Positions 36,160 to 45,152 of a stretch of 64,000 bases of DNA are shown here, piece after piece. Below the pieces are notes generated by a model. It made no database searches, was not told where the DNA came from, and saw nothing but the letters and a program-made list of their open reading frames with translations. Made by a program: the position numbers and the translations under genes. Origin of the DNA: UBA7328 sp965247965 (lineage in GTDB: Bacteria > Bacteroidota > Bacteroidia > Chitinophagales > Saprospiraceae); contig OZ252053.1 of assembly GCA_965247965.1 (NCBI GenBank), positions 6,944,001 through 7,008,000 on the forward strand, given 5' to 3'. Numbering within the stretch: position 1 is the first letter of the stretch; every line of letters starts with the position of its first letter.

Positions 36160-38101
36160 GTAGAATGAAGCGAAAGAACAAATCCACTTCGCTTCACCCC
36201 CTCATCAAACCGTACGTGCGGTTTTCCCGCATACGGCTTTCCTGAACAGTTTCGTCTCACAGTATTCGCGGTGTCAGCCCGGATGACTTGTATGGATTGA
36301 CCATACCATGTCTCAATAATAATTCAAATGCCTGTGAACCAGACAGGCGACTCCTTCGCTGACTTTTCCGATTATAGTAACGGTATAGCCTACCTTTCAG
36401 ATACCACATTAGTTCTTTCCTGACCATCTGAGTGTAGCTTAATCCTCTTACATCATAGTAGTTCAGCCAACCCATCATGATTATGTTAAGTTCTTTTGCA
36501 ACTCCTTGAGGTGGATAATGTCCAATTTCTTTAAGCTTTGAACTTATCTTTCCGCGCAACCGCTTACTTGACTTCTCACTTGGTTTGATATGCCAATAAT
36601 GTTTGCCTTTATTGAACAAGCATCTGTCATATCTGATCGTGAATCCTAAAAAGTGTAATGGTTCTTTCTTCGCTTTCACCATCTTACTCTTTTCTTCGTT
36701 GATCTTTAGACCCATTCGATCCACTATGCTCATCAGCTTCTTTAACACTTCCTCTCCTATCTCCTTTCCCATTAGTACAAAATCATCTGCATACCTCACT
36801 ATCTTCACTCCTTGTTGGGTGAATATACTCTTTTTGTTATTCACTATTCTGTCCAATAGATGTAAGTAGATATTGGATAATAACGGTGATATTACTCCGC
36901 CTTGTGGAGTTCCTACTTTGTTGCGCTTTCCTCCTTTCATCTTACCTTCCTCAACGTATGGTGTCTTCAACCATAACTTTATCAGATCGATAATCCGATT
37001 ATCGGATATGCGCAGTTTTAATACCCTTATCAACCGATCATGCGGTATCGTGTCAAAGTATTTGCTCAGATCGGCGTCATACACCTCCGTCTTTCCTTCA
37101 TGGAGATTTGTCTTTATATCCCTGATCGCATCACTCGCTGATCGCTTTGGTCTAAATCCATGTGAACTGTCTTCAAAATCGGCTTCAAATAACGGCTCTA
37201 TTACCATCTTACATGCCATTTGGGCTACCCGATCTCTTATCGTCGGTATCCCTAATGGCCTGGTCTTTCCGTTTGCTTTCGGTATATGTACTCGTCTTAC
37301 TGGCTGTGGCTTGTACGTCCGCTTCCGTAGTGCTTCTTTTAGCTCCGTTAGAAACTTCTCCAACCCTTTTTCCTCTATATCCTTAAACGTTTGTCCATCC
37401 ACTCCAGGTGCCCCTCCATTTTCTTTTACTCCTTTGTACGACTCTACCAGAACATAGTCCAGAAATACCTTGTCATACAGTATATAAAACCGGTATCCTT
37501 TCTCCCGCCTGGCTTTGAGATATAGCTTTCTCTGCAACTCCTGTACGCGTTCCATAGTACTCATTTCACTTCGCCTCTTTGGCCATAGTGCTCCTTGTAC
37601 TATTCGTATCTTTTTCTGATTACTTTTCGTCAATTTGATAGTTCAGTTGTTGTTCGAATGCTTCTTCTGCTAGTAATGCCCCTTCACTCCAACAAGGTTG
37701 TGTTGTCCTTATCATCTTCACTACTATGGGCATCTCCGAATCCCTCATCATCCCACGGCTAATGGAATACCGCGTAACGCGGCACGAGTTATGTTAGGGC
37801 CTCCCATGTTCATACGCGTCCCGTTCCAAGCACGCCACTCCATCTTACCCCGGATAGCCCCTCATCTGTGCGTTGCCGTTGCCTCGATGAGAGTATCAGG
37901 TTTCACCATATCCGGTAGGTTGACCACTATCAATGTGTAACGAGGCCTTACTGGATTCGCTTTCGCTGCGGCTTACTCAGACGCTTACCATGAACTTAGC
38001 ACATTTCGTTTCCTCCATGTACCTCACGGCTGCTTCAGGGTGAACGGCAAATTTTCCTGTATAGTCCTTGCATACTATTGGGACTTTAAGTATTTATACA
38101 C
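36160..38101 (-). mobile_element. Group II intron with reverse transcriptase
   Basis: About 1942 nt on the minus strand. Domain V is the hairpin A-G-C-C-G-T-A-T-G-C-G with a GAAA-type loop near 36205-36237, matching the usual catalytic form. Domain VI follows at about 36160-36200 with GTGAAGCGAA pairing to TTTCGCTTCA and a bulged A seven bases before the 3' end TTCTAC. The 5' end GTGTAT at 38101 fits GUGYG only loosely. Immediately upstream on the intron strand is a hairpin, GTACGC/GCGTAC, at 38102-38119. Ends are therefore estimates. Confidence 0.7.
36257..37633 (-). CDS. ltrA: Group II intron reverse transcriptase/maturase
   Basis: 458 residues. Reverse transcriptase motifs in order: GAPGVDGQTF (near 75-83), RPLGIPTIRDR, D-A-D-L-S-K-Y-F-D, GTPQGGVISPLLSN and Y-A-D-D at 281-284. 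The maturase X domain follows (GWLNYYDVRGL), but there is no HNH endonuclease domain at the end, which matters for how the intron moves. All catalytic aspartates are present, so the enzyme looks active. It sits inside the intron with open domains on both sides. Confidence 0.92.
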   Translation of the reverse strand: MTKSNQKKIRIVQGALWPKRRSEMSTMERVQELQRKLYLKARREKGYRFYILYDKVFLDYVLVESYKGVKENGGAPGVDGQTFKDIEEKGLEKFLTELKEALRKRTYKPQPVRRVHIPKANGKTRPLGIPTIRDRVAQMACKMVIEPLFEADFEDSSHGFRPKRSASDAIRDIKTNLHEGKTEVYDADLSKYFDTIPHDRLIRVLKLRISDNRIIDLIKLWLKTPYVEEGKMKGGKRNKVGTPQGGVISPLLSNIYLHLLDRIVNNKKSIFTQQGVKIVRYADDFVLMGKEIGEEVLKKLMSIVDRMGLKINEEKSKMVKAKKEPLHFLGFTIRYDRCLFNKGKHYWHIKPSEKSSKRLRGKISSKLKEIGHYPPQGVAKELNIIMMGWLNYYDVRGLSYTQMVRKELMWYLKGRLYRYYNRKSQRRSRLSGSQAFELLLRHGMVNPYKSSGLTPRIL

Positions 38102-38158
38102 GTACGCTTCATGGCGTACCGAATTACACGAATATGCACGAATATGCACGAATTGCAC
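38102..38158. repeat. Hairpin and short tandem repeat next to the intron 5' end
   Basis: GTACGC at 38102-38107 pairs with GCGTAC at 38114-38119. From 38121 a 9-10 base unit (GAATATGCAC and variants) is repeated about four times. The hairpin touches the intron insertion point; the tandem repeat belongs to the flanking DNA before the gene at 38229. Confidence 0.6.
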
Positions 38159-38228
38159 TTTTTCAACTCAAAATGAGAATTTTGACTTGAAATTCTGAAT
38201 ATTAGCAAATCAATCAATCTACTTTGTC

Positions 38229-40493
38229 ATGAGGAATTCCACTTTCGTTGCTTTTGCACTTTCTCTCTGCCTTATTTTTTTCGGATGCGCCGCATCCAAA
38301 AATGTTGCCAATAGTACCAAAACACAGAACACTATTCCGCTAATCATCGACGCCGACACAGCTAACGAAATCGACGATTTATATGCCATGGTCAGGGCAC
38401 TCGCCGCGCCTGAACTCGATGTCCGAGGTATTACCGCGGCGCAATTTCACACATCATTGTTAGCTACCGATCGCTCCGCCGAAGAAAGCCACAGGATGAA
38501 CCAGGACATTGTCCGATTGATGGGCTCAAATGATATTCCACTTCACCTTGGGAGCAACGAACCCCTCATTGACGAAAAAACACCTCAAAATTCGGCAGCA
38601 GCTCAATTCATAATTAAAGAGGCTCATAAAATGCCTCCTGGTAAAAAACTTCAAATTGCAGTGCTCGGTCCCTGTACCAATGTAGCGAGCGCATTGCTCC
38701 TCGATCCTACCATTGCAGACAGGGTTGAAGTCTCCTACATAGGATTTTGGCACGACCAGGAAAAGAATGAGTGGGATCGAATGGAATTCAATTCTTCTAA
38801 TGACCAAAAAGCAGTGAATGTTCTTTTGGACAACGCAAATCTTGAGTTCAATGCAATGACCGCCACCACATCAGGTAATTTGAAGTTTGACAAAGCAATT
38901 GCTGCGCAACACCTTCAAGGCAAGGGCGGCATCAAGGATTATCTATATGACAGATGGCTAGATTTTGACAAATGGTGGCATTCGGACCCGACCGGCAAAC
39001 CACAATGGACGATGTGGGATGTCGCGATCATCGAAGCACTAATCCATCCGGAGAATGCCCAAAGCGCTCGGTTTTCCATTCCATCAGCGTCGAGTGAAAG
39101 AAACATAAATGCTTACACGTCAATAGATGTACCCGCTATGAAATCGTCCTTTTGGCAGGCAATAGACAATATTCCTGATACTGAGTCTAGCGACTACCTG
39201 ATCAAAGATGTATGCATACTCACGATGCTCGATAATGTAATCAAAACACACCGGGATGTGCACGTGCGTAATGGGAAGATCAAACAAATAAGCCATACGG
39301 GTACTTTGGATATCGCTTCGAGCGTGCCAACTATATTAGGACAAAATAGATTTCTTATGCCAGGCCTAAGTGAAATGCACGCGCACATCCCTGTGCCCGG
39401 CGATGATGTAGACGAGGATCATGTAAAAGAAACGCTCATGCTCTACCTCGCCAACGGCATCACAATCATACGTGGTATGCTCGGCAATCCATATCATTTA
39501 GAACTCAAGAAGAAAGTCGTCAGTGGGAAGGTCATAGGTCCCAGAATTTACACATCGAGCCCATCTATGAACGGAATCAGCCTAAAAACTTCCGAAGATG
39601 CAATAGCGAAAGTGACGGCCGCTAAAGAAGCAGGATACGACTTCCTCAAAATCCATCCGGGCATCAAATTAGAGGTCATGGAAACGCTTGTTAAGACCGC
39701 CAATCAAGTAGGCATTAAATATGCCGGTCATGTGCCGGAAGATGTGGGCATCGAAAGGGCATTGAACTACGGCTATGAAAGTGTAGATCATGTAGATGGA
39801 TATGTACAGGGGCTCGTACATCCTGATGCCGATGTGGATTGGGATAATATTGGATTCTTTGGTTCCAATTTGGTAGATGCAGTAGACTTTGATAAAATGG
39901 ATAAATTGGCTAAGCTGACCAGGGACAAAAGTGTATGGCTTGTACCTACTCAAACTCTATTTACCAGATGGCTTTCGCCAATTCCCGCAGCTGAAATGAT
40001 GCGAGCTAAAGAATTCGAATACCTACCATCCAAGACAAGGTTTGCCTGGAGGACAAGTAAGGATAGAATGAACAACAATTTGAACTATGACGAGGAGACC
40101 TATAGCAAGTTCATAGAATTAAGACAGAATATTATTAAAAAGCTCTACGCAGAAGGTGTCGGCTTGCTTCTTGGTTCGGATGCTCCGCAGGTGATGAATG
40201 TACCCGGATTTTCTATTCATCATGAGATAGAGGCGATTCGAGATGCCGGTATTCCCATATACGAAATCATTAAATCGGGTACTTCGAATCCCGCGGAATT
40301 TTTCGACGTTACCGGCCTTTACGGAACCATACAGGTAGGAGCGGATGCCGATTTTATCATCGTCGAAGATAATCCGCTGACTTCACCGGAAACTATGAAA
40401 ACTCCGGTGGGAACTATGATTAGCGGGAGATGGCTGGACAGGGCTTATTTTCAAAGGGAGTTAGAAAAGCTGGCTGCGAAGCACAGTGATTGA
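38229..40493 (+). CDS. Fusion lipoprotein: nucleoside hydrolase-like + amidohydrolase
   Basis: 754 residues with a lipobox C-L-I-F-F-G-C (cysteine 20). Residues about 37-315 form an inosine/uridine-preferring nucleoside hydrolase-like domain: D-A-D-T-A-N-E-I-D-D (41-50, calcium site), AVLGPCTNVASALL and a late T-M-W-D-V-A. From about residue 325 comes an amidohydrolase of the imidazolonepropionase-like group: H-A-H at 384-386, D-F-L-K-I-H (lysine 474), A-G-H (501), V-D-H (521) and L-G-S-D-A-P. The lipoprotein would strip the base from a nucleoside and then hydrolyse or deaminate a ring, but the reaction of the second half is not known. No in-frame stop or gap separates the two parts. Confidence 0.88.
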   Translation: MRNSTFVAFALSLCLIFFGCAASKNVANSTKTQNTIPLIIDADTANEIDDLYAMVRALAAPELDVRGITAAQFHTSLLATDRSAEESHRMNQDIVRLMGSNDIPLHLGSNEPLIDEKTPQNSAAAQFIIKEAHKMPPGKKLQIAVLGPCTNVASALLLDPTIADRVEVSYIGFWHDQEKNEWDRMEFNSSNDQKAVNVLLDNANLEFNAMTATTSGNLKFDKAIAAQHLQGKGGIKDYLYDRWLDFDKWWHSDPTGKPQWTMWDVAIIEALIHPENAQSARFSIPSASSERNINAYTSIDVPAMKSSFWQAIDNIPDTESSDYLIKDVCILTMLDNVIKTHRDVHVRNGKIKQISHTGTLDIASSVPTILGQNRFLMPGLSEMHAHIPVPGDDVDEDHVKETLMLYLANGITIIRGMLGNPYHLELKKKVVSGKVIGPRIYTSSPSMNGISLKTSEDAIAKVTAAKEAGYDFLKIHPGIKLEVMETLVKTANQVGIKYAGHVPEDVGIERALNYGYESVDHVDGYVQGLVHPDADVDWDNIGFFGSNLVDAVDFDKMDKLAKLTRDKSVWLVPTQTLFTRWLSPIPAAEMMRAKEFEYLPSKTRFAWRTSKDRMNNNLNYDEETYSKFIELRQNIIKKLYAEGVGLLLGSDAPQVMNVPGFSIHHEIEAIRDAGIPIYEIIKSGTSNPAEFFDVTGLYGTIQVGADADFIIVEDNPLTSPETMKTPVGTMISGRWLDRAYFQRELEKLAAKHSD

Positions 40494-40575
40494 GAATGAG
40501 AGTTTAGAGAACAGAAAAGAGAAGACCGAGGACAGAAATTCATCGCGATTCACTGTCATATGTCTTCTCGCTCGA

Positions 40576-40977
40576 CTATCCAAGTTTAAGAGCAGCCATG
40601 ACGGCTCCAGCCAAAGCCATAAATGCAAGCAGATATCCTCCATCAATCAAAAATTGCTTTAAGGATTTCTTCATGTACAGATAGTTGATTGCTACCGCGG
40701 GCAGGGCATATATCAATGCCAACATACCTCCATGAAATCCTCCATGGGTAAATGTTTGCTCTGCCACCTCATGGTAATTGATATAGGTATTAACCCCATA
40801 ACACAGTATGGCTATCATTAAGAATGCAAGTCCGTGTGTCCTTGCCATGTCCGATTGGGCTTGTTCATCAGTGACACCAGATTCAGCTTGCCAAACTTTG
40901 CCAAACAGTGCGGTGTACCATAGAAAGCCAAGGCCAAAGGCTACTACAGCACCAATTAATACTTCTACATACGCCAT
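40576..40977 (-). CDS. DUF1761 membrane protein
   Basis: 133 residues with four hydrophobic stretches: near the start (LIGAVVAFGLGFLWY), LAFLMIAILCYG, GGMLALIYALPAVAINYLY and YLLAFMALAGAVMAAL. The W-Y-T-A-L-F-G-K-V-W after the first segment is the DUF1761 signature. Function of the family is unknown. It stands alone, convergent with the fusion lipoprotein. Confidence 0.85.
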   Translation of the reverse strand: MAYVEVLIGAVVAFGLGFLWYTALFGKVWQAESGVTDEQAQSDMARTHGLAFLMIAILCYGVNTYINYHEVAEQTFTHGGFHGGMLALIYALPAVAINYLYMKKSLKQFLIDGGYLLAFMALAGAVMAALKLG

Positions 40978-41075
40978 TGATTATAATTGTTTTGAGTGCA
41001 ATAATTGGGGCAAGGTAGAGATTTAAACCATGCCATAGGCATCCTTATGGGAAAATGCGATCAAAATAAAAACTT

Positions 41076-42947
41076 GAGTCCACTCCGATTACCACACATT
41101 TTTCAAGCGTACATTTGCCAGCTGCGGCCAAAACCCTGGAATTTTCTTAAGTGCAATATTGTTGCATAAGCATTCCTGAGGGTTGCGATGATGATATTTG
41201 GAAATCCGAGGGTATTTTCGACCAATTTATCGTTAATTCTTCTAAAATTCGTCCAAAGTACTCGTGACAGGACATAAATTTGACATTTGAATAAATCCCG
41301 ATATAATATTTTGTTCCTTTTTTTGAGCCGGTGAAAACATTGATGTATGGTCGATTCCACATTGGCTCTTAGATTGTGGGTGTGCTCATCTAATGTTTCT
41401 TGCATCTGTTGAAATAAAAAATAGTTTTCTACTTCATCTTTGGTCATATACCGACCTCGGGTGTCGTGTTTAATGACGTATTTGTTGGTCTTCTCGTTAA
41501 ACTTTACCGCGCACTGTTCTCCTGTCTTTTTTCGCCATACTTGAAGATTGTTATTCTCATCTCGTTTCATTGTATAGGCCTGCTTTCCCCCTTTTGTATT
41601 AGCTAACTTCCATTCGGGCGTGGTCGTTTCTGACATTGCTTTTCTGTTGGCCTTGCTGTCGTATCCGCCATCCGTGATGGCCTGTTCTATTTTATTCTTT
41701 TCTTGACCTGATTCATCCTTATCTGGATTTAATACATCCTGGATATGGTCGATAGATTCGATTAAAAACTCGTCTTCTGTAATATTGGCCGGTACTACCT
41801 GGGCATCTACGATTAGGTCTATTTCATTTTCTTCTGTACACGTTTCACTTATGTTGGCATGATAGCCCGATATGGTCTGTTTATTTTCTGCTTTACCTTT
41901 AGTACGGTAGGCAGCATCAGGATCATGAATGGACTGCACACTGCCACTCGATATGTCTCTTGCAGCTTTGGGTCTCGGAGTATTCTCCTGTTTAGTTTGC
42001 TGTTCAGATTCATCACAGACCGCGCTGATTTTTGTTTTATCATCAGAGGCACTCGGAGGTTTTTGCTCATTAGATTCCTCTGATTGTTCTTCATACTGTT
42101 CTTCGTAGAGCCGCTTGAGATCTTGGTAGCCTGTCAATCCCGCCGCCTGGCCATGACTCAAGAGTACCTTTATGATCTTACCCATACCTACTAGCAGTTC
42201 CTCTTTTTCTTTTTTGTTTAATGGGTAGACAATATTGGAGGCACTTTGGCTTTTTAGCTTTTCTAAAAGCTCGCATGATTCTTTATCCAATTGATCTGTA
42301 AGCAGTTCTACCATAAGGTCTTTACTGCATACTCGTACAGCTTCGATTATCATCTGGACTCGAGTGCAGCGTGCAATATTGGAATTAATCAACTTCGAAT
42401 CCAATCGTATTTTCTTACCGCTCACCTTGTATTGCTCTATCTGCCCAATAGTGATTTGTTTAAATGCCGCCTTCATCAAATCCTCCCCATGGTCTTCATT
42501 ATACTCTACCATGCTCTGTCTGAACTTATAGTAAGTCGATTCGGTCGGAATATCCTCATTTATATTCGAATATCCCAAAGCAAGCATGACCCTGGTGTTG
42601 AATCGACATTCATCAAAAAGTTGTTCATCAGTCCAACCTTTACCTTCTTTAAGGATAATCATTCCCATTAAAACTCTAATTGAGCAATTGGGCCGGCCTC
42701 CTTGATTATAAAGCACCTCGAACAATCCTTCGTCTATGCGAGATACCACTTCTTTAAAAAATATATTATGCCAACCATTCGGATCATCCAGAAGCTCTCG
42801 CTTCCGTTCTGATAGCATCCCTCCTATCGATTTGAATAGATCAACTTGTGAATTTGTACTACGTTTAAACATATCACAAATTAAATATATATGTCATCTT
42901 ATTGTAATATTTGACATGATTTATGATTTAGTTTTCGGAGTGGACTC
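41076..42947 (-). mobile_element. IS1182-like insertion sequence, copy 2
   Basis: 1872 bp with the same ends as the copy at 20211 and a 6-base duplication AAACTT (41070-41075 and 42948-42953). It lies between the DUF1761 gene and the phosphosugar mutase and interrupts no recognisable gene. Confidence 0.95.
41103..42872 (-). CDS. IS1182-like transposase (copy 2)
   Basis: 589 residues, intact. It differs from copy 3 near the C-terminus at Y-R-D-L-F-K (glycine in copy 3) and E-N-T-L-G (alanine in copy 3). Catalytic motifs are unchanged. Confidence 0.9.
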   Translation of the reverse strand: MFKRSTNSQVDLFKSIGGMLSERKRELLDDPNGWHNIFFKEVVSRIDEGLFEVLYNQGGRPNCSIRVLMGMIILKEGKGWTDEQLFDECRFNTRVMLALGYSNINEDIPTESTYYKFRQSMVEYNEDHGEDLMKAAFKQITIGQIEQYKVSGKKIRLDSKLINSNIARCTRVQMIIEAVRVCSKDLMVELLTDQLDKESCELLEKLKSQSASNIVYPLNKKEKEELLVGMGKIIKVLLSHGQAAGLTGYQDLKRLYEEQYEEQSEESNEQKPPSASDDKTKISAVCDESEQQTKQENTPRPKAARDISSGSVQSIHDPDAAYRTKGKAENKQTISGYHANISETCTEENEIDLIVDAQVVPANITEDEFLIESIDHIQDVLNPDKDESGQEKNKIEQAITDGGYDSKANRKAMSETTTPEWKLANTKGGKQAYTMKRDENNNLQVWRKKTGEQCAVKFNEKTNKYVIKHDTRGRYMTKDEVENYFLFQQMQETLDEHTHNLRANVESTIHQCFHRLKKRNKILYRDLFKCQIYVLSRVLWTNFRRINDKLVENTLGFPNIIIATLRNAYATILHLRKFQGFGRSWQMYA

Positions 42948-43165
42948 AAACTTCAATATTGAAGACGCCCTGTTTCAATTTTGATCCTTCGACCCTTCGA
43001 CAAGCTCTGGGCAGGCGAACTCAGAACAAGTTTTAATTTTCATTTTGATTCCATATCATTTAACAAGTCACAACTATACAGAGTACAGAATGCTACTCAA
43101 TTTTTGAAATGCATACGTACATTCGCATAAGGCTTATTCCATTTATTAAATAGCAATTAAAATTC
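42948..43165. other. Short gap with a repeat remnant
   Basis: Contains a TTCGACCCTTCGACAAGCTC stretch and GGCAGGCGAACTCAGAACA, remnants of a palindromic repeat common in Bacteroidota intergenic DNA. I see no gene and no clear promoter; the mutase start at 43166 lacks a strong ribosome site, as is usual in this phylum. Confidence 0.4.
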
Positions 43166-44905
43166 ATGCTTAACGCAGAAATACTCAAAAAAGTAGAATC
43201 CTGGATCGAAGGAAATTACGATCAGGAAACTAAGAGAATACTTAAATCCCGTCTGGAAAACCAGGAATTCGAAGAACTCACAGACGCATTCTATAAAGAC
43301 CTTGAGTTCGGGACAGGAGGTTTGAGAGGCATTATGGGCCCAGGCACGAATAGGATTAATCGATACACGATTGGTATGGCCACCCAAGGCTTGTGCAATT
43401 ATCTGAATCGAGCGTATACCGACGAAGATATTAGTGTTGCAATCGCCCATGACAGCAGAAATAACTCAGACTTTTTGGGGAAGATCACAGCTAATGTTTT
43501 TTCTGCCAATGGAATATTTGTGTACTTATTTGCGGAAATGCGCCCTACGGCGCAACTTTCATTTGCCATACGTGAATTTGGCTGCAAAAGCGGAGTTATG
43601 ATTACAGCATCGCACAATCCGAAAGAATACAACGGCTATAAGGCATACGGCCCGGATGGATGCCAGGTGATATCGCCAATGGATCATGAGATTATCAATG
43701 AAGTCAGAAAAATCGACTCGATTGACACCGTTCGTTTCGGGCGCCTCGACGCTAATGTTGAAATGATCTGGGAAAGCGTCGATGAAAAATTCCACAATGC
43801 TGTGCTGAGTCAGAGCATTTCCAAAGGAGCCATTCGCCGACAGGCAGATCTTAAGATTGTATTTTCGGCAATACATGGTACCGGAGCAGTTTCTGTTCCT
43901 CCTGTACTGACCAAAATGGGTTTTAAGAATCTGATTTTGGTGGAAGAACAAATGAAACCTGATGGCAACTTCCCGACCGTTGTTTATCCGAATCCGGAAG
44001 AAAAGGAAGCAATGACGATGGCTTTGAACAAAGCGAAAGAAGTCGATGCAGACGTTGTCATGGCTACTGATCCCGATGCGGACAGAGTGGGGATCGCCGT
44101 AAAAAATGATAAAGGCAAATTCGTTCTCCTTAACGGAAATCAGACCGCCGTTTTGCTCTTCCACTACGTTCTCAGCGCGTGGGATAGAGCTGGAAAATTA
44201 CAAGGTAATGAATACATTGTCAAAACGATTGTTACATCCTATCTACTCGACAAAATAGCAGCTTCCAAAGGTGTGGAATGCTACAACACTTTGACAGGAT
44301 TTAAGCATATGGGAGCATTGATCACCAGCCTGGAAGGCAAGAAAACATTCATTGTCGGAGGCGAAGAAAGCTTTGGTTATATGGTAGGTGACTATGCCAG
44401 AGATAAGGATGCGATAGTGTCTTGTGCTATGATTGCCGAGATGTGCGCTTATTATAAGGATATTGGAAAGAGTCTTTACCAAGCTTTGGTAGACATACAT
44501 TTGGAATACGGTCTTTACCTGGAGAAATTGGTTTCAATGAGAAAAGAGGGGAAAAAAGGGGCCGAAGAAATTCAGGCTTTGATGCAATCTTTCCGGTCTG
44601 ATCCCCCTAAATCGCTTGGTGAGTCGGAGGTGATCCTGATCAAGGACTATCAACTGAGTGAAGCTAAAAATCTTCAAAATGATATAGTGGAAAAGATTGA
44701 TTTGTCAAAATCTAATGTGCTCCAGTTTCTTACAGAAGATGGAAGCATTATCTCAGCAAGGCCGTCGGGGACAGAGCCTAAGATCAAGTTTTATTGTAGT
44801 GTGAATACGACGATTAGCGAAAGGGTAATGTATGACGAAAAAGTGAATTTGCTTTCTTCAAAAATCGACGATATTTTAGGCGAACTTGGGATTGATCAAC
44901 AATAG
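43166..44905 (+). CDS. Phosphoglucomutase/phosphomannomutase-type phosphosugar mutase
   Basis: 579 residues. The phosphoserine loop is T-A-S-H-N-P-K-E-Y-N-G-Y-K; metal aspartates are in A-T-D-P-D-A-D-R; the sugar-binding loop is G-G-E-E-S-F-G-Y; and the phosphate-binding end is A-R-P-S-G-T-E-P-K. It also carries the FGTGGLRG N-terminal motif. It interconverts glucose-1-phosphate and glucose-6-phosphate, and perhaps mannose phosphates. Length and order fit the longer PgcA-like subfamily. It is cytoplasmic, with no operon partner between the two IS copies other than the antiporter on the other strand. Confidence 0.92.
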   Translation: MLNAEILKKVESWIEGNYDQETKRILKSRLENQEFEELTDAFYKDLEFGTGGLRGIMGPGTNRINRYTIGMATQGLCNYLNRAYTDEDISVAIAHDSRNNSDFLGKITANVFSANGIFVYLFAEMRPTAQLSFAIREFGCKSGVMITASHNPKEYNGYKAYGPDGCQVISPMDHEIINEVRKIDSIDTVRFGRLDANVEMIWESVDEKFHNAVLSQSISKGAIRRQADLKIVFSAIHGTGAVSVPPVLTKMGFKNLILVEEQMKPDGNFPTVVYPNPEEKEAMTMALNKAKEVDADVVMATDPDADRVGIAVKNDKGKFVLLNGNQTAVLLFHYVLSAWDRAGKLQGNEYIVKTIVTSYLLDKIAASKGVECYNTLTGFKHMGALITSLEGKKTFIVGGEESFGYMVGDYARDKDAIVSCAMIAEMCAYYKDIGKSLYQALVDIHLEYGLYLEKLVSMRKEGKKGAEEIQALMQSFRSDPPKSLGESEVILIKDYQLSEAKNLQNDIVEKIDLSKSNVLQFLTEDGSIISARPSGTEPKIKFYCSVNTTISERVMYDEKVNLLSSKIDDILGELGIDQQ

Positions 44906-44974
44906 ATTACGATGGAATTGCATTTTATACGTAAAGCTTTTACAATTACGTAGAATGAATAACATTATACGTAC

Positions 44975-45145
44975 ATGAATGCAAAACTTACCTTAAGTCT
45001 CAATCAGACAGTGATTGCCGCAGCGAAAACGACTATTGCAAATAATGGAACCGCAAAGATCACCAGAAATATCAAAGACTTCAAAGAGTCGACAATACCC
45101 GTCATGACAGCACAGGAGTATTTGTACAAAGTCAAAGCGAATTAG
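44975..45145 (+). pseudogene. Fused remnant of a DUF6364-type antitoxin and a PIN toxin
   Basis: 56 codons from ATG at 44975. The first 18 (M-N-A-K-L-T-L-S-L-N-Q-T-V-I-A-A-A-K) look like the start of a DUF6364-type antitoxin. The rest (from about T-A-K-I-T-R-N-I-K-D-F, then STIPVMTAQEYL) looks like the C-terminus of a PIN toxin. The middle of both, including the PIN active site, is missing. It is best seen as the product of one deletion joining two genes of a TA pair. Confidence 0.65.
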
Positions 45146-45152
45146 AAGGTCC

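Noticed and set aside
41859..42083. Plus-strand frames inside the IS1182-like copies (also 20994 and 47410)
   Set aside because: They lie opposite the transposase gene, repeat in all three copies and have no independent family similarity.
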